Below, one piece after another: positions 18,567-26,717 of a DNA stretch of 64,000 nt. Position 1 is the stretch's first letter, and the number at the start of each line of letters is the position of its first letter. Under the pieces are notes generated by a model that saw nothing but the letters and a program-made list of their open reading frames with translations, had not been told where the DNA came from and made no database searches. Location of the stretch: the NCBI RefSeq assembly GCF_007097245.1, contig NZ_VJZT01000009.1:62001-126000 (forward strand), read 5' to 3'. Source of the DNA: Flavobacterium restrictum. Lineage in GTDB: Bacteria > Bacteroidota > Bacteroidia > Flavobacteriales > Flavobacteriaceae. Made by a program: the position numbers and the translations under genes.

Positions 18567-19478
18567 ATGCAAAAATTTAGAATCCTAACCATCGATAAAG
18601 AAGGCTTTCGTGGAGAAGTTCCAGTAACCATTTTGAAAGAAATAGAACGAAGAAGCGGGGGCAAAAAAATAATTGAGATGTTCGATTTAATTGTTGGTAC
18701 CTCCAGCGGTGGAATTATCACCTCGGCATTGGCCATTAATAATCCCCATCAACCGGATGAACCCCTCTACTCGCTTGACGAAATTATGACCATTTATTTG
18801 TCGCAAAGTCAAAAAATGTTTTCAAAAAGAGGACTCGTACATCGCACGCTAGAGCAACTAAAAAACTACATGACTTTGCAGTTTGAAACAGAGGGCTTTG
18901 AGAAAGTTTTTAAAGAGGTGGTTGGCGAATATCGGTTAAAGGATTGCCTCAAACACCTCCTGAATCATGGGTATGCAACCCCTACTTTTAGAGAATCCCT
19001 TCTTGCTACATCACCCAAAATAAATCCTGAAAGTAGCAGCTCAAACCAAAATGACAGGGTTAGTGCTGATTTGAAAAAAAACGAATCGGTATTGGCATTT
19101 TCTAAAGATTCTAATTTGTATTTGCCTCCTACAATACCTCAAAAAGAGCTGGATTACAAGGATGTGTATGTGCTATCCATAGGCAACGGCACAGTCAATC
19201 CAGAGAACGACGGGAGTACTACTGCCCCCAAAGACTCGTCTGTGTCTAAAAAAAACAATACGAATACCAGCACTAATCTAGCACTACCCCAAGATTATGA
19301 CCTGATAAAAATAATAGAAGAGGGCAACTACCTACGGTTAAATATTGCTATTGACACACCACACAATACCGAAACTACCCAATATTTAATCGACGCCACC
19401 CAAGAACAAATCCTGAATAAAGAGGAGAACATGATTAAGCTGGATGCCCTCATGGAGAAAATGCTTGAAACCAACTAA
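18567..19478 (+). CDS. Patatin-like protein lacking the catalytic Asp region
   Basis: A 303-residue protein. The N-terminal half is patatin-like: an oxyanion-hole region DKEGFRGEVP (canonical form DGGGxRG, here degenerate) and a nucleophile elbow GTSSGG with Ser about 51. After RLKDCLKHLL (about 130) the expected core strand and the Asp-Gly-Gly motif are missing. They are replaced by a Ser/Asn/Lys-rich stretch (SSSSNQNDRVSADLKKN), and the sequence then resumes with VYVLSIGNGTV, equivalent to the LSxGTG strand. The Ser-Asp dyad therefore looks incomplete and lipase activity is doubtful. It could be a decayed enzyme or a binding protein. Confidence 0.75.
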   Translation: MQKFRILTIDKEGFRGEVPVTILKEIERRSGGKKIIEMFDLIVGTSSGGIITSALAINNPHQPDEPLYSLDEIMTIYLSQSQKMFSKRGLVHRTLEQLKNYMTLQFETEGFEKVFKEVVGEYRLKDCLKHLLNHGYATPTFRESLLATSPKINPESSSSNQNDRVSADLKKNESVLAFSKDSNLYLPPTIPQKELDYKDVYVLSIGNGTVNPENDGSTTAPKDSSVSKKNNTNTSTNLALPQDYDLIKIIEEGNYLRLNIAIDTPHNTETTQYLIDATQEQILNKEENMIKLDALMEKMLETN

Positions 19479-19480
19479 AT

Positions 19481-19605
19481 AACAATCATCGTATGATGAC
19501 GTGCTTTAAAAATTAGACAAAATGGAATAATAGATTGATTTTGAACTATTATTGACAATATTGCTTCTTTTGACTTTACGACATTAAAACTTTCGACTTA
19601 CTTAA
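19481..19605 (-). repeat. Dispersed 120-bp repeat, copy 1 of 3
   Basis: Read on the minus strand it matches 60838-60958 and 61343-61468 along its length: GTCGAAAGTTTTAATGTCG, AAAGTCAAAAGAAG, CAATCTATTA, CCATTTTGTCTAATTTTTAA. It fills the gap between the patatin-like gene and the next unknown gene. Confidence 0.85.
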
Positions 19606-19634
19606 TACCATTACTACTTATAAAAAAAGCTACT

Positions 19635-20078
19635 ATGTATTTACAAGATTTGAATTTAAATAGCATTGATTATGCTGTTTTGAAAACCGATTTAATCAAC
19701 GGCATTACCGAAGAAGAAGTTCCTAGTGAGGAAGAAGTAAAACTTGCATTGGCATCCATGTACACGCTTGCCAACACCAAAATATCGAGTTTGTATTATC
19801 GGGATGTGGTGGCTGTAAACGATGCCAAAAAACAACATTTTTCGTTTCACCTCGCCGGTAACACCTTATGGATGAATCTAAAAAAATTCCTTGCCCATGA
19901 ACTGCCTCACAATGCCAGCCTCTCCACAATCATTGACACCATAATAGATTACCTATCATCCGTCATTTCGGGAGGAGTTATTATCTCCTTTTTGGTTCAA
20001 AAAGTGGTAAAATATGTTGCTAGCGTTGACTATGCAGCAGGAGTTCCTGTAGCAGTTGTTGGGTATGCTACGGTGTAA
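19635..20078 (+). CDS. Unknown protein with hydrophobic C-terminus
   Basis: A 147-residue protein starting MYLQDLNLNSIDYAVLKTD. Residues 1-95 are polar (AVNDAKKQHFSFHLAGNTLW near 64-83). Residues about 108-147 are hydrophobic and glycine-rich, with one or two possible membrane helices (SGGVIISFLVQKVVKYVASV). No signal peptide and no family recognised. A hydrophobic tail in a gene beside cell-wall hydrolases could fit a membrane-inserting toxin or a holin-like role, but nothing shows this directly. Confidence 0.5.
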   Translation: MYLQDLNLNSIDYAVLKTDLINGITEEEVPSEEEVKLALASMYTLANTKISSLYYRDVVAVNDAKKQHFSFHLAGNTLWMNLKKFLAHELPHNASLSTIIDTIIDYLSSVISGGVIISFLVQKVVKYVASVDYAAGVPVAVVGYATV

Positions 20079-20238
20079 TTGAGGAACTACCCTCTTTGTA
20101 ACATTGTAGGAATAGCAATACTGTTTTTGATTGTATTGCCTTTGGTTTAACCAAATTTTAAAAATAGAGCCGTTTAAAACAAAACCTCGGTAACCGAAAA
20201 GAGGAACTAGAGTAGGTAAAATATAAAATCTAGGAATT

Positions 20239-22002
20239 ATGAAAGTAAAATTGACACTTTTGTTTATGTTTATGATATGCGGTGCAAATGCACAGAATTG
20301 GAAAGATTTAGCACAAAACGATTTCATTAAGATGAAGAAAAGTTTAGATTCTATCAAAGAAATATTAGATCCTGAAAAAGTTAAGCTTAATGAACTTGCA
20401 GCAAAATATAGTAGTGATGTTCAAATGCAATCAGATAGAGTAAAAGAATTACTAACTGAATCTGGTTTAGTTTATACAAATTGGAAAAATATAAGCACAT
20501 TTTATCAAAACAAACTTTCAAAAGATGAATTTGAAAGTTTAAATAAAGAATATCCAATTGATGGAAATTACGATTTTTTAGACAAACCGCAGGAAACTGT
20601 ACCAGAAAAACCGACTACCTTTTTATTATATGGGAAAAATGAATTGATGAAATTGGATGACATAAAAGACGAGAAAATGAAAAAAGTCTTTGAAAATATA
20701 TTTTCAGAAAAAAGCCAGTCCAATCTCGGAAAATTTGAAATACCAGGGCATAAACAAAAAATTCCAGTTTATTTAATTTGTAAAAATGAAAATTGTGATT
20801 CAGTTAAAAATATTGAAGAAAAAGAAAATTGCTTAAAATGTAAAATTGTGAAAAACGGAAATAAGGTAAATGGTAAAAGTAACAATTGGTATAAGGATTT
20901 AACTTTTGAGGAAGTTAGTATCGAAATCAGTGACGGTGCTATGGTAGATATAAGGGTTGTTTTAATTGATGAAGTAAATAAACTAAAATATTATTTTGAA
21001 AACAGAATACCTACATCGTTACTAAAAAGCACAAGGACAGGAAATGACACTTATCTTGAATGTTCATTTATTACTTCTATAGATACAGAAAATGCTTATA
21101 ATCACAGTAAATGTAATTTAAGTTATAAAGTAACATTAAAAGACATTATTCAATATTATCCAAATACTGGCAATAATTATACCCCTGACGACCAAAACTT
21201 TATATTCCCAATTCCGGATAAAGAAGGGCAAGAATCAAATAACAGACGTATTTATCAATTAAGCCAAGATACTAGTCTCCAAAACACGGTAGAATTAAGA
21301 ACATATACTGATTTTATTGGTCTTTTTAACGGTAGTGCAAACGGAATTGTACAACTAGAGGGAAAGGCAAATTTTTTCATAAACCCTTTTAGTCTAACTC
21401 ATTATAATATATATATGTTAAAAAAAATAGAACCTTTTGTACATTATACAAAAATTGACGATGCCAATCGTGGACTTACTTTGATACCATCTTCAATTAC
21501 AGGAACAGATACTATTTTCAAGGTTAAGCATTCATTGGAGATATTACAAAAATCACAGCTAGAAATGGGATTCCTGCTAAATGCTTTTAGTTTTAAATAC
21601 AGTAAAGAATATCCTTTCAAAACTAATATCTATTTTCCCGTTAGATACAATGCAACATCTATAAGCAACAGTAAAGAAAATAACGAGACACTAAAAATGG
21701 TAGGTTTAGGTTTAGGTGTAAATTTTGAATTCAAAAAATTTAGTAATTTTGGTTTTAATCTTTCAACAGAATTTACACGTTACAATCCCACAAACCGTTC
21801 TGAAATAATCATTAATCCAAGTAAATTTTGGGTTTTTAGTAACGAAGCAGAACTTTTTTATTATCCTGGAGAATCAAAAAATCAATCTGTTTTCACAAGA
21901 TTCAAAACTTTTTATAATAAAAGCGATGACAAAGATTCATTCTTTCAATTCCAATTTGGATACCGATTTTCAATAGGAACTGGTAATATAAAATCTAAAT
22001 AA
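20239..22002 (+). CDS. Unknown exported protein, probably outer-membrane
   Basis: A 587-residue protein with signal peptide MKVKLTLLFMFMICGANAQ. Residues about 20-110 are helical and charged. A segment around 190-220 has two CxxxxC-like pairs (ICKNENCD, NCLKCKIVK) that could bind metal. The C-terminal 250 residues alternate hydrophobic and polar residues and end FQFQFGYRFSIGTG, as in beta-barrel outer-membrane proteins. It precedes the GH25 gene by 77 bases on the same strand and may be its operon partner. Family not recognised. Confidence 0.65.
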   Translation: MKVKLTLLFMFMICGANAQNWKDLAQNDFIKMKKSLDSIKEILDPEKVKLNELAAKYSSDVQMQSDRVKELLTESGLVYTNWKNISTFYQNKLSKDEFESLNKEYPIDGNYDFLDKPQETVPEKPTTFLLYGKNELMKLDDIKDEKMKKVFENIFSEKSQSNLGKFEIPGHKQKIPVYLICKNENCDSVKNIEEKENCLKCKIVKNGNKVNGKSNNWYKDLTFEEVSIEISDGAMVDIRVVLIDEVNKLKYYFENRIPTSLLKSTRTGNDTYLECSFITSIDTENAYNHSKCNLSYKVTLKDIIQYYPNTGNNYTPDDQNFIFPIPDKEGQESNNRRIYQLSQDTSLQNTVELRTYTDFIGLFNGSANGIVQLEGKANFFINPFSLTHYNIYMLKKIEPFVHYTKIDDANRGLTLIPSSITGTDTIFKVKHSLEILQKSQLEMGFLLNAFSFKYSKEYPFKTNIYFPVRYNATSISNSKENNETLKMVGLGLGVNFEFKKFSNFGFNLSTEFTRYNPTNRSEIIINPSKFWVFSNEAELFYYPGESKNQSVFTRFKTFYNKSDDKDSFFQFQFGYRFSIGTGNIKSK

Positions 22003-22079
22003 ACCACCACACCAAATCAGAATTCAAAACTCTAATAGAGACATCAACAAGACAATAAAAAAAAATTAAATTTAAAACC

Positions 22080-22829
22080 ATGAAAAACAACATCTTAACC
22101 GCTCTATTATTGTTTGTGATTCCGTTTTATGCGCAAAACAATAATTTCAACACAAGACCATGGGATAACAAAGATTTTCCAATTATTATTGACCCATATC
22201 ACGGAAATAAAATAGTTTTCGAGAAACTGATAACCGACAAAAGAGTGATGGGAATAATACACAAAGCTTCGGAGGGATTGGTCGCTGATAGTAAATATGT
22301 GAGTCGATGCAAAATTACAAAAACGAATCATTTGCTTTTTGCTTCCTATCATTTAGGCAATTTAGTAGACCCTATAAAGCAAGCTGATTTTTATTTAAAC
22401 ATCATAAAAAACAATCTGAATCAACCAATGGCTATAGATATTGAAGATTATGAATTGGATGTAAAGAACCCAAAAAAACCATATATGCCCCTTGCAAATG
22501 CCGAAAAATTCATTAACCGGATATATGAAAAAACAAAAAAATACCCAATTGTGTATGTAAACAACAAGGTTTTTAAAGAAATCAACTTGGAATACAATCA
22601 AAATAGTGTTTTTGCTAAATGCCCACTTTGGTACGCAAGGTTTGTAATAACTTTACCCAACTTAAATAATAAAGTTTGGAGAAAAGTTAGCTTATGGCAA
22701 TTCAGCTCCGAAATAAATTGTACCAAAACAGGAAATTGCTGGTACAATATTCCTGGTACCGACTTCGATATTGACATCAATGTATTTAATGGGACCTATC
22801 AGGAATTAAACCAATTTTGGAAAAGATAA
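22080..22829 (+). CDS. GH25-family lysozyme (exported)
   Basis: A 249-residue protein with a signal peptide (about 1-19, ending FYAQ). The glycoside hydrolase 25 barrel starts PIIIDPYHGNK. HKASEGL (about 61) and FASYHLGN are the usual second and third strand motifs, and the catalytic acid pair lies in MAIDIEDYE (about 118-125). The C-terminal strands contain VSLWQFSSEI and DFDIDINVFNG. It would cleave the glycan backbone of peptidoglycan outside the inner membrane. A strong terminator follows. Confidence 0.88.
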   Translation: MKNNILTALLLFVIPFYAQNNNFNTRPWDNKDFPIIIDPYHGNKIVFEKLITDKRVMGIIHKASEGLVADSKYVSRCKITKTNHLLFASYHLGNLVDPIKQADFYLNIIKNNLNQPMAIDIEDYELDVKNPKKPYMPLANAEKFINRIYEKTKKYPIVYVNNKVFKEINLEYNQNSVFAKCPLWYARFVITLPNLNNKVWRKVSLWQFSSEINCTKTGNCWYNIPGTDFDIDINVFNGTYQELNQFWKR

Positions 22830-22844
22830 TGACCCGTAGAACAC

Positions 22845-22886
22845 AAAAACCCCCTTTCAATCCTAAAATTCGAAAGGGGTTTTTAA
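22845..22886. terminator. Bidirectional terminator after GH25 gene
   Basis: AAAAACCCCCTTTC and GAAAGGGGTTTTT form a stem between convergent genes. Confidence 0.88.
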
Positions 22887-22902
22887 TTTCTGGATAATTG
22901 TT

Positions 22903-23439
22903 TTATTTTTTAATCAATTCTTGTAACGGTTGTAGTTGAGCCAAATCAATTTTGGAATCTTTAATTATAGAGAGTAAGGTCATAATATTCTCTGGATTCA
23001 TATCCTTACCTAACACTCTTATTACGGCAAAACCAGCTTCTTTTTTGTTGGCAAACAACACAAACTCATTAATATGATCATCGGAACCTACGTAACTAAT
23101 GGCGGCACCTTCCTTGCCCGAGCCAAATTTAATGAGCTGCTGGTACATGGTATCCTTTAAAATCGCTGCTACTTTGGCGCGTTCGGTGACAAACTCTTGC
23201 TGATTTTTAGGATTTACCTTAAAGGCCAGAACATTCATTTTCTCGAACGAGTGTAATGCCTTATTTTGGGTCACCGTTAATTTAGACGGTTCTATATTCA
23301 AAATACTGGGCGAAAGGTCTAGTGCTACAAAGTTTTTGTTCTCGGTGTTGGTTACAAAATACTGTTGCAAACTAGGCTCTGAATGGCAACTGGCCAAGAA
23401 CAAACTTAAAAATAGGGCAAGGCTAAAAATGGCTTTCAT
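22903..23439 (-). CDS. DUF4252 lipoprotein
   Basis: A 178-residue lipoprotein with lipobox LASC (Cys 18). The mature part has DUF4252 features such as NFVALDLSPSIL and DDHINEFVLFANKKEAGFAVIRVLG. The family is common in Bacteroidota and often encoded, as here, in pairs downstream of an ECF sigma factor. Its stop lies at the end of a four-gene leftward operon (24512, 24076, 23441, 22903) with only one base between this gene and the preceding DUF4252 gene. Role unknown. Confidence 0.8.
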   Translation of the reverse strand: MKAIFSLALFLSLFLASCHSEPSLQQYFVTNTENKNFVALDLSPSILNIEPSKLTVTQNKALHSFEKMNVLAFKVNPKNQQEFVTERAKVAAILKDTMYQQLIKFGSGKEGAAISYVGSDDHINEFVLFANKKEAGFAVIRVLGKDMNPENIMTLLSIIKDSKIDLAQLQPLQELIKK

Positions 23440-23440
23440 A

Positions 23441-24016
23441 TTACTTTTTTCCTTTGGTTGCTTTTCTCAAATCGTCACCACCGGGAATTTTCATTTTATC
23501 GGTAAGGACCGAAAGTTCGTTCAAATCGAAATCCCCTGTCAAAGACATCAAAACGGTATCTTCGCCTTTGGCACCGTCAATAAACATCAACAATTCTTTT
23601 ATTTGTGAATCTTTAACCCCTGATTTTACAAGTATTTTGATGTTTCTGCCGTTGTTATTCACGCGCATGAGTTCCTCTAATCCTGCGGTTTTCATGTATT
23701 TGTCGGCAGCAATTTTCATTTCCCCTTCTACCCTAGCACTTTTGGTGGTAAACACTTTGAGGTTGTCTAACTTCTTGATAAGATTCAGGTATTGTTGCGT
23801 TTCCTTGTCAGAGGCATCCACTTTGACTTTACTCATCAATTCAAACATTTTCTTGTTGACAACAATCGAAGTGACATCGTCCTGACCATCAAATTTATCG
23901 AAAGTCGCTTGCGCAAAAAAGGGACTCGTAAGGAGTATTAAAAGTAGTGTAAAAAATCCTTTTGAGATCCATGAAGTAGTTGCGATAGTACTGTTTTTTG
24001 AAAATAGTGTTTTCAT
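23441..24016 (-). CDS. DUF4252 exported protein
   Basis: A 191-residue protein with a long N-terminal signal (hydrophobic about 18-35, ending FFAQA). The mature part, QDDVTSIVVNKKMFELMSKV and NNGRNIKILVKSG, has DUF4252 character. A Lys-rich end (RKATKGKK) closes it. It is the second to last gene of the ECF-sigma operon. Unlike its neighbour it is not lipidated, so the pair may be a soluble and an anchored form of one fold. Confidence 0.8.
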   Translation of the reverse strand: MKTLFSKNSTIATTSWISKGFFTLLLILLTSPFFAQATFDKFDGQDDVTSIVVNKKMFELMSKVKVDASDKETQQYLNLIKKLDNLKVFTTKSARVEGEMKIAADKYMKTAGLEELMRVNNNGRNIKILVKSGVKDSQIKELLMFIDGAKGEDTVLMSLTGDFDLNELSVLTDKMKIPGGDDLRKATKGKK

Positions 24017-24075
24017 TTTGTTATTTGTTTTTAATTTTTTGATTTAATTTTTGACTTTTGTTTTTTGACTTCCTC

Positions 24076-24525
24076 TTATTTAGTAAAGATTTCATCTTTG
24101 GAATTATCGTATTCTTGAATGTACTGCACACTTCCTATGCCGGTGTTTACGTGATTAGACAATAATGCTAATGCTTTTTGGGTAGCTTTGAAAGCTTCAT
24201 CAGGATTGGTATAAGTTCCTAATTTTTCATGAGCATCAACTGGATTGCTGCTGGTGTAAACATACATCCCAACGCCGAGTAAAACAACAACCGAAGCCGC
24301 AATAGACAACCAAGCAAAACTGCTTTTTTTAGTTTTTAGTTGTATTTCTCGGGATATCGTTTGCTCTTTTGCTAAAGAGAAATAACCAAATAATGGCTTG
24401 TATTGTTCGAGATGCTGCGCAACATCTGACCCAGAAAAGTAATTCGTCAACTCTTTTTCTTGAGCAATACTGGTTTCTCCTTGAAAGTATTTTTCTAGTA
24501 ATCGTTCTATTTTAGTGTGTTCCAT
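24076..24525 (-). CDS. Single-pass membrane protein, probable anti-sigma factor
   Basis: A 149-residue protein. The cytoplasmic N-terminus (HTKIERLLEKYFQGETSIAQEKEL) has the helix typical of small Bacteroidota anti-sigma proteins, followed by one membrane helix (about 72-88, SIAASVVVLLGVGMYVY). It overlaps the ECF sigma-factor gene by 14 bases. Holding the sigma factor at the membrane is the likely role, inferred from the overlap and topology. Confidence 0.7.
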   Translation of the reverse strand: MEHTKIERLLEKYFQGETSIAQEKELTNYFSGSDVAQHLEQYKPLFGYFSLAKEQTISREIQLKTKKSSFAWLSIAASVVVLLGVGMYVYTSSNPVDAHEKLGTYTNPDEAFKATQKALALLSNHVNTGIGSVQYIQEYDNSKDEIFTK

Positions 24526-25021
24526 AGCGGTGTGTTTGGGTCATAAATTCGCGAATCGTTTTTCTGGCTCTTGAAAGGGCTACGCGAATCGCAGTTTCGT
24601 TCATGTTCATAATTTTGGCAATTTCTTCAAATTCGCATTGTTCTATATCGCGCAGTTGAATTATTAACCGTTGTTGTTCTGGCAATTGATTGATGATTTT
24701 TTCGACCCAATTTAAACTGTCAATATCCTCCATTTTTTGCTGTAAACTGGGTTCTCTATCGGTATAATTGTCGTGTACAATTTTTAAATTGCTGGCTCTT
24801 TTTGATTTTAATTGATCCAAACAATAATTTTTGGTCATGGTCATTGCCAGTGCTTCTACACTATTATAACGGTCTAATCCTTCGTTTTTTGTCCATAATT
24901 TAACCAAAATTTCTTGAGTCGCATCTTCGGCTTCTTCGGAGCTTATGAGCAATCGCTTGGCCAATCGAAAGACTTTGTCTTTGAAGGGAGCAATTAACTG
25001 TACAAACTCATTTTGATTCAT
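24512..25021 (-). CDS. ECF RNA polymerase sigma factor
   Basis: A 169-residue sigma-70 family protein. Region 2 has LIAPFKDKVFRLAKRLL and EDATQEILVKLW. Region 4 has LPEQQRLIIQLRDIEQCEFE and ETAIRVALSRARKTIREF. It would direct transcription of its own operon and others on a signal passed by the downstream membrane protein. Divergent from the S41 protease gene at 25147. Confidence 0.9.
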   Translation of the reverse strand: MNQNEFVQLIAPFKDKVFRLAKRLLISSEEAEDATQEILVKLWTKNEGLDRYNSVEALAMTMTKNYCLDQLKSKRASNLKIVHDNYTDREPSLQQKMEDIDSLNWVEKIINQLPEQQRLIIQLRDIEQCEFEEIAKIMNMNETAIRVALSRARKTIREFMTQTHRYGTH

Positions 25022-25146
25022 AAAAGGAACTTTTTAACTGGGGTTATTTTATCTAGACGAGACACTTTTATTTTTGTTACAAATAGTTCTAAAAATAAAA
25101 CTAAAGTACCTATTTTTACGTTGATTCTATAAATCAAATTCAAAAC

Positions 25147-26598
25147 ATGAAAACAACAATCAAATTTACGCTGTTCTTATTTGTAAGCCTTTTTATTTTC
25201 CAAAGTTGCCAAGATAACGATGACGTTGCGGCACCAAAAAACCTAGAAATCCAAAACTTTATTTGGAAAGGAATGAATCAGTATTATTTATGGCAAAGTA
25301 GCGTTCCCAATCTAGCCGACGATAAATTTGCAAATCAAGAAGCACTAAATACTTTTTTGTCAGGATACAGCACGCCCGAAGAGTTGTTTGATGCCTTGCG
25401 AGTGGCCAAGACTATTGACCGTTTCAGCTGGATTGTAGATGATTATTTGACCCTAGAACAATCCTTTCAAGGTACAACTAAAAATAATGGCGTTGATTTT
25501 GGTTTGAGTTACAAACCCAACAGCACCACCGAAATTTTTGGATATGTACGTTATATTTTGCCTAATTCTGATGCGTCTACCAAAGCCATCAAACGGGGCG
25601 ATATGTTCACTGCCGTAAATGGGACGCAATTGACCGTAGCCAATTATCAAAAATTACTCTTGGAAGCCGATAGCTATACCCTAAACCTAGCCTATTACAA
25701 TGGAACGACCATTGTCGATAACGGAAAATCGGTAGCGTTAACAAAAACGGTCTTGAACGAGAATCCCATTTTTATCAATAAAGTCATTACAGCTGGAACG
25801 CATAAAATAGGCTATATGATGTACAATGGTTTTTTTGCAAATTATGATACCCAGTTGAATGAGGCCTTTGGAACCTTAAAAGAAGACGGAAAAATTACAG
25901 ATTTAGTACTGGATTTACGTTACAATGGTGGTGGATCTGTACAAACTGCAACGCGATTGGCCAGTATGATTACGGGACAATTTACAGGACAAATTTTTGC
26001 CAAACAACAATGGAACGAGAAAGTAGAATCCTATTACAGCACCAATAATCCGGATGCTTTGAAGAATTTCTTTACTGACAAAATAGAAACTACGCCTATC
26101 AACATGTTGAAATTGACCAAAATATACATTTTAACAACGGGAAGTACCGCATCGGCTAGTGAGTTGGTTATTAATGGGTTGAAACCTTTTATAGATGTAG
26201 TTCAAATTGGTGATAAGACTATTGGAAAAAATGTAGGTTCCATAACGCTATACGACTCTCCTACTTTTGGTAAAGAAAACAGAAATCCAAATCACAAATA
26301 CGCCATGCAACCTTTGGTACTAAAAATAGTGAATGCTGCTGGTTTTGGTGATTATCAAACAGGATTGGTTCCAACTTACCAACAAGCGGAGACCATTAGT
26401 ACTTTTGGTGTTTTGGGCGATACTAGCGAACCTTTATTGAGCACCGCCATTAGCAAAATTACAGGCACAAACAAAATAATCAAACAACCGCAAGGCAAAA
26501 CATTTGACTATTTTAAAGACGCCAAAGCCATGAAAGGCTTACAAAACCAAATGTATCTCGAAAAAGCACCAGAAGGTTTATTGAAAGCATTAGAATAG
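25147..26598 (+). CDS. S41-family C-terminal processing protease, lipoprotein
   Basis: A 483-residue protein with lipobox FQSC (about Cys 21), so anchored in a membrane facing the periplasm or surface. A helical N-terminal region (IWKGMNQYYLWQ) leads to a PDZ domain (about 105-190, SDASTKAIKRGDMFTAVNGT). The protease core follows with DLRYNGGGSVQTA (about 257) and the nucleophile Ser in LTTGSTASASELVING (about 335), with Lys nearby in GDKTIGKNVG. This is the Ser-Lys dyad type of tail-specific protease. A terminator follows. Confidence 0.9.
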   Translation: MKTTIKFTLFLFVSLFIFQSCQDNDDVAAPKNLEIQNFIWKGMNQYYLWQSSVPNLADDKFANQEALNTFLSGYSTPEELFDALRVAKTIDRFSWIVDDYLTLEQSFQGTTKNNGVDFGLSYKPNSTTEIFGYVRYILPNSDASTKAIKRGDMFTAVNGTQLTVANYQKLLLEADSYTLNLAYYNGTTIVDNGKSVALTKTVLNENPIFINKVITAGTHKIGYMMYNGFFANYDTQLNEAFGTLKEDGKITDLVLDLRYNGGGSVQTATRLASMITGQFTGQIFAKQQWNEKVESYYSTNNPDALKNFFTDKIETTPINMLKLTKIYILTTGSTASASELVINGLKPFIDVVQIGDKTIGKNVGSITLYDSPTFGKENRNPNHKYAMQPLVLKIVNAAGFGDYQTGLVPTYQQAETISTFGVLGDTSEPLLSTAISKITGTNKIIKQPQGKTFDYFKDAKAMKGLQNQMYLEKAPEGLLKALE

Positions 26599-26610
26599 AA
26601 AAACATAAAA

Positions 26611-26648
26611 TACAAGAAAGGCTTTCGATACTGAAAGCCTTTTTTTAT
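26611..26648 (+). terminator. Terminator of S41 protease gene
   Basis: AGGCTTTC GATACT GAAAGCCT and seven T residues. Confidence 0.88.
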
Positions 26649-26653
26649 GCCAC

Positions 26654-26685
26654 AAAAAACCCGTTTCAAATACATGAAACGGGAA
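26654..26685 (-). terminator. Terminator of the btuB-like gene
   Basis: CCCGTTTC / GAAACGGG with an A-run on the plus strand, giving a T-run on the minus strand after the receptor gene. Confidence 0.8.
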
Positions 26686-26717
26686 TTAAGAACTAAAAAA
26701 TTAACTAAAAATTCTGG

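Noticed and set aside
18567..19478. Patatin-like protein as a CBASS-type phospholipase effector.
   Set aside because: No cyclic-nucleotide synthase gene is nearby and the catalytic Asp region is missing.
14904..22829. Prophage or phage-tail island.
   Set aside because: Lysis-type enzymes are present but no capsid, tail, terminase or integrase genes are seen.
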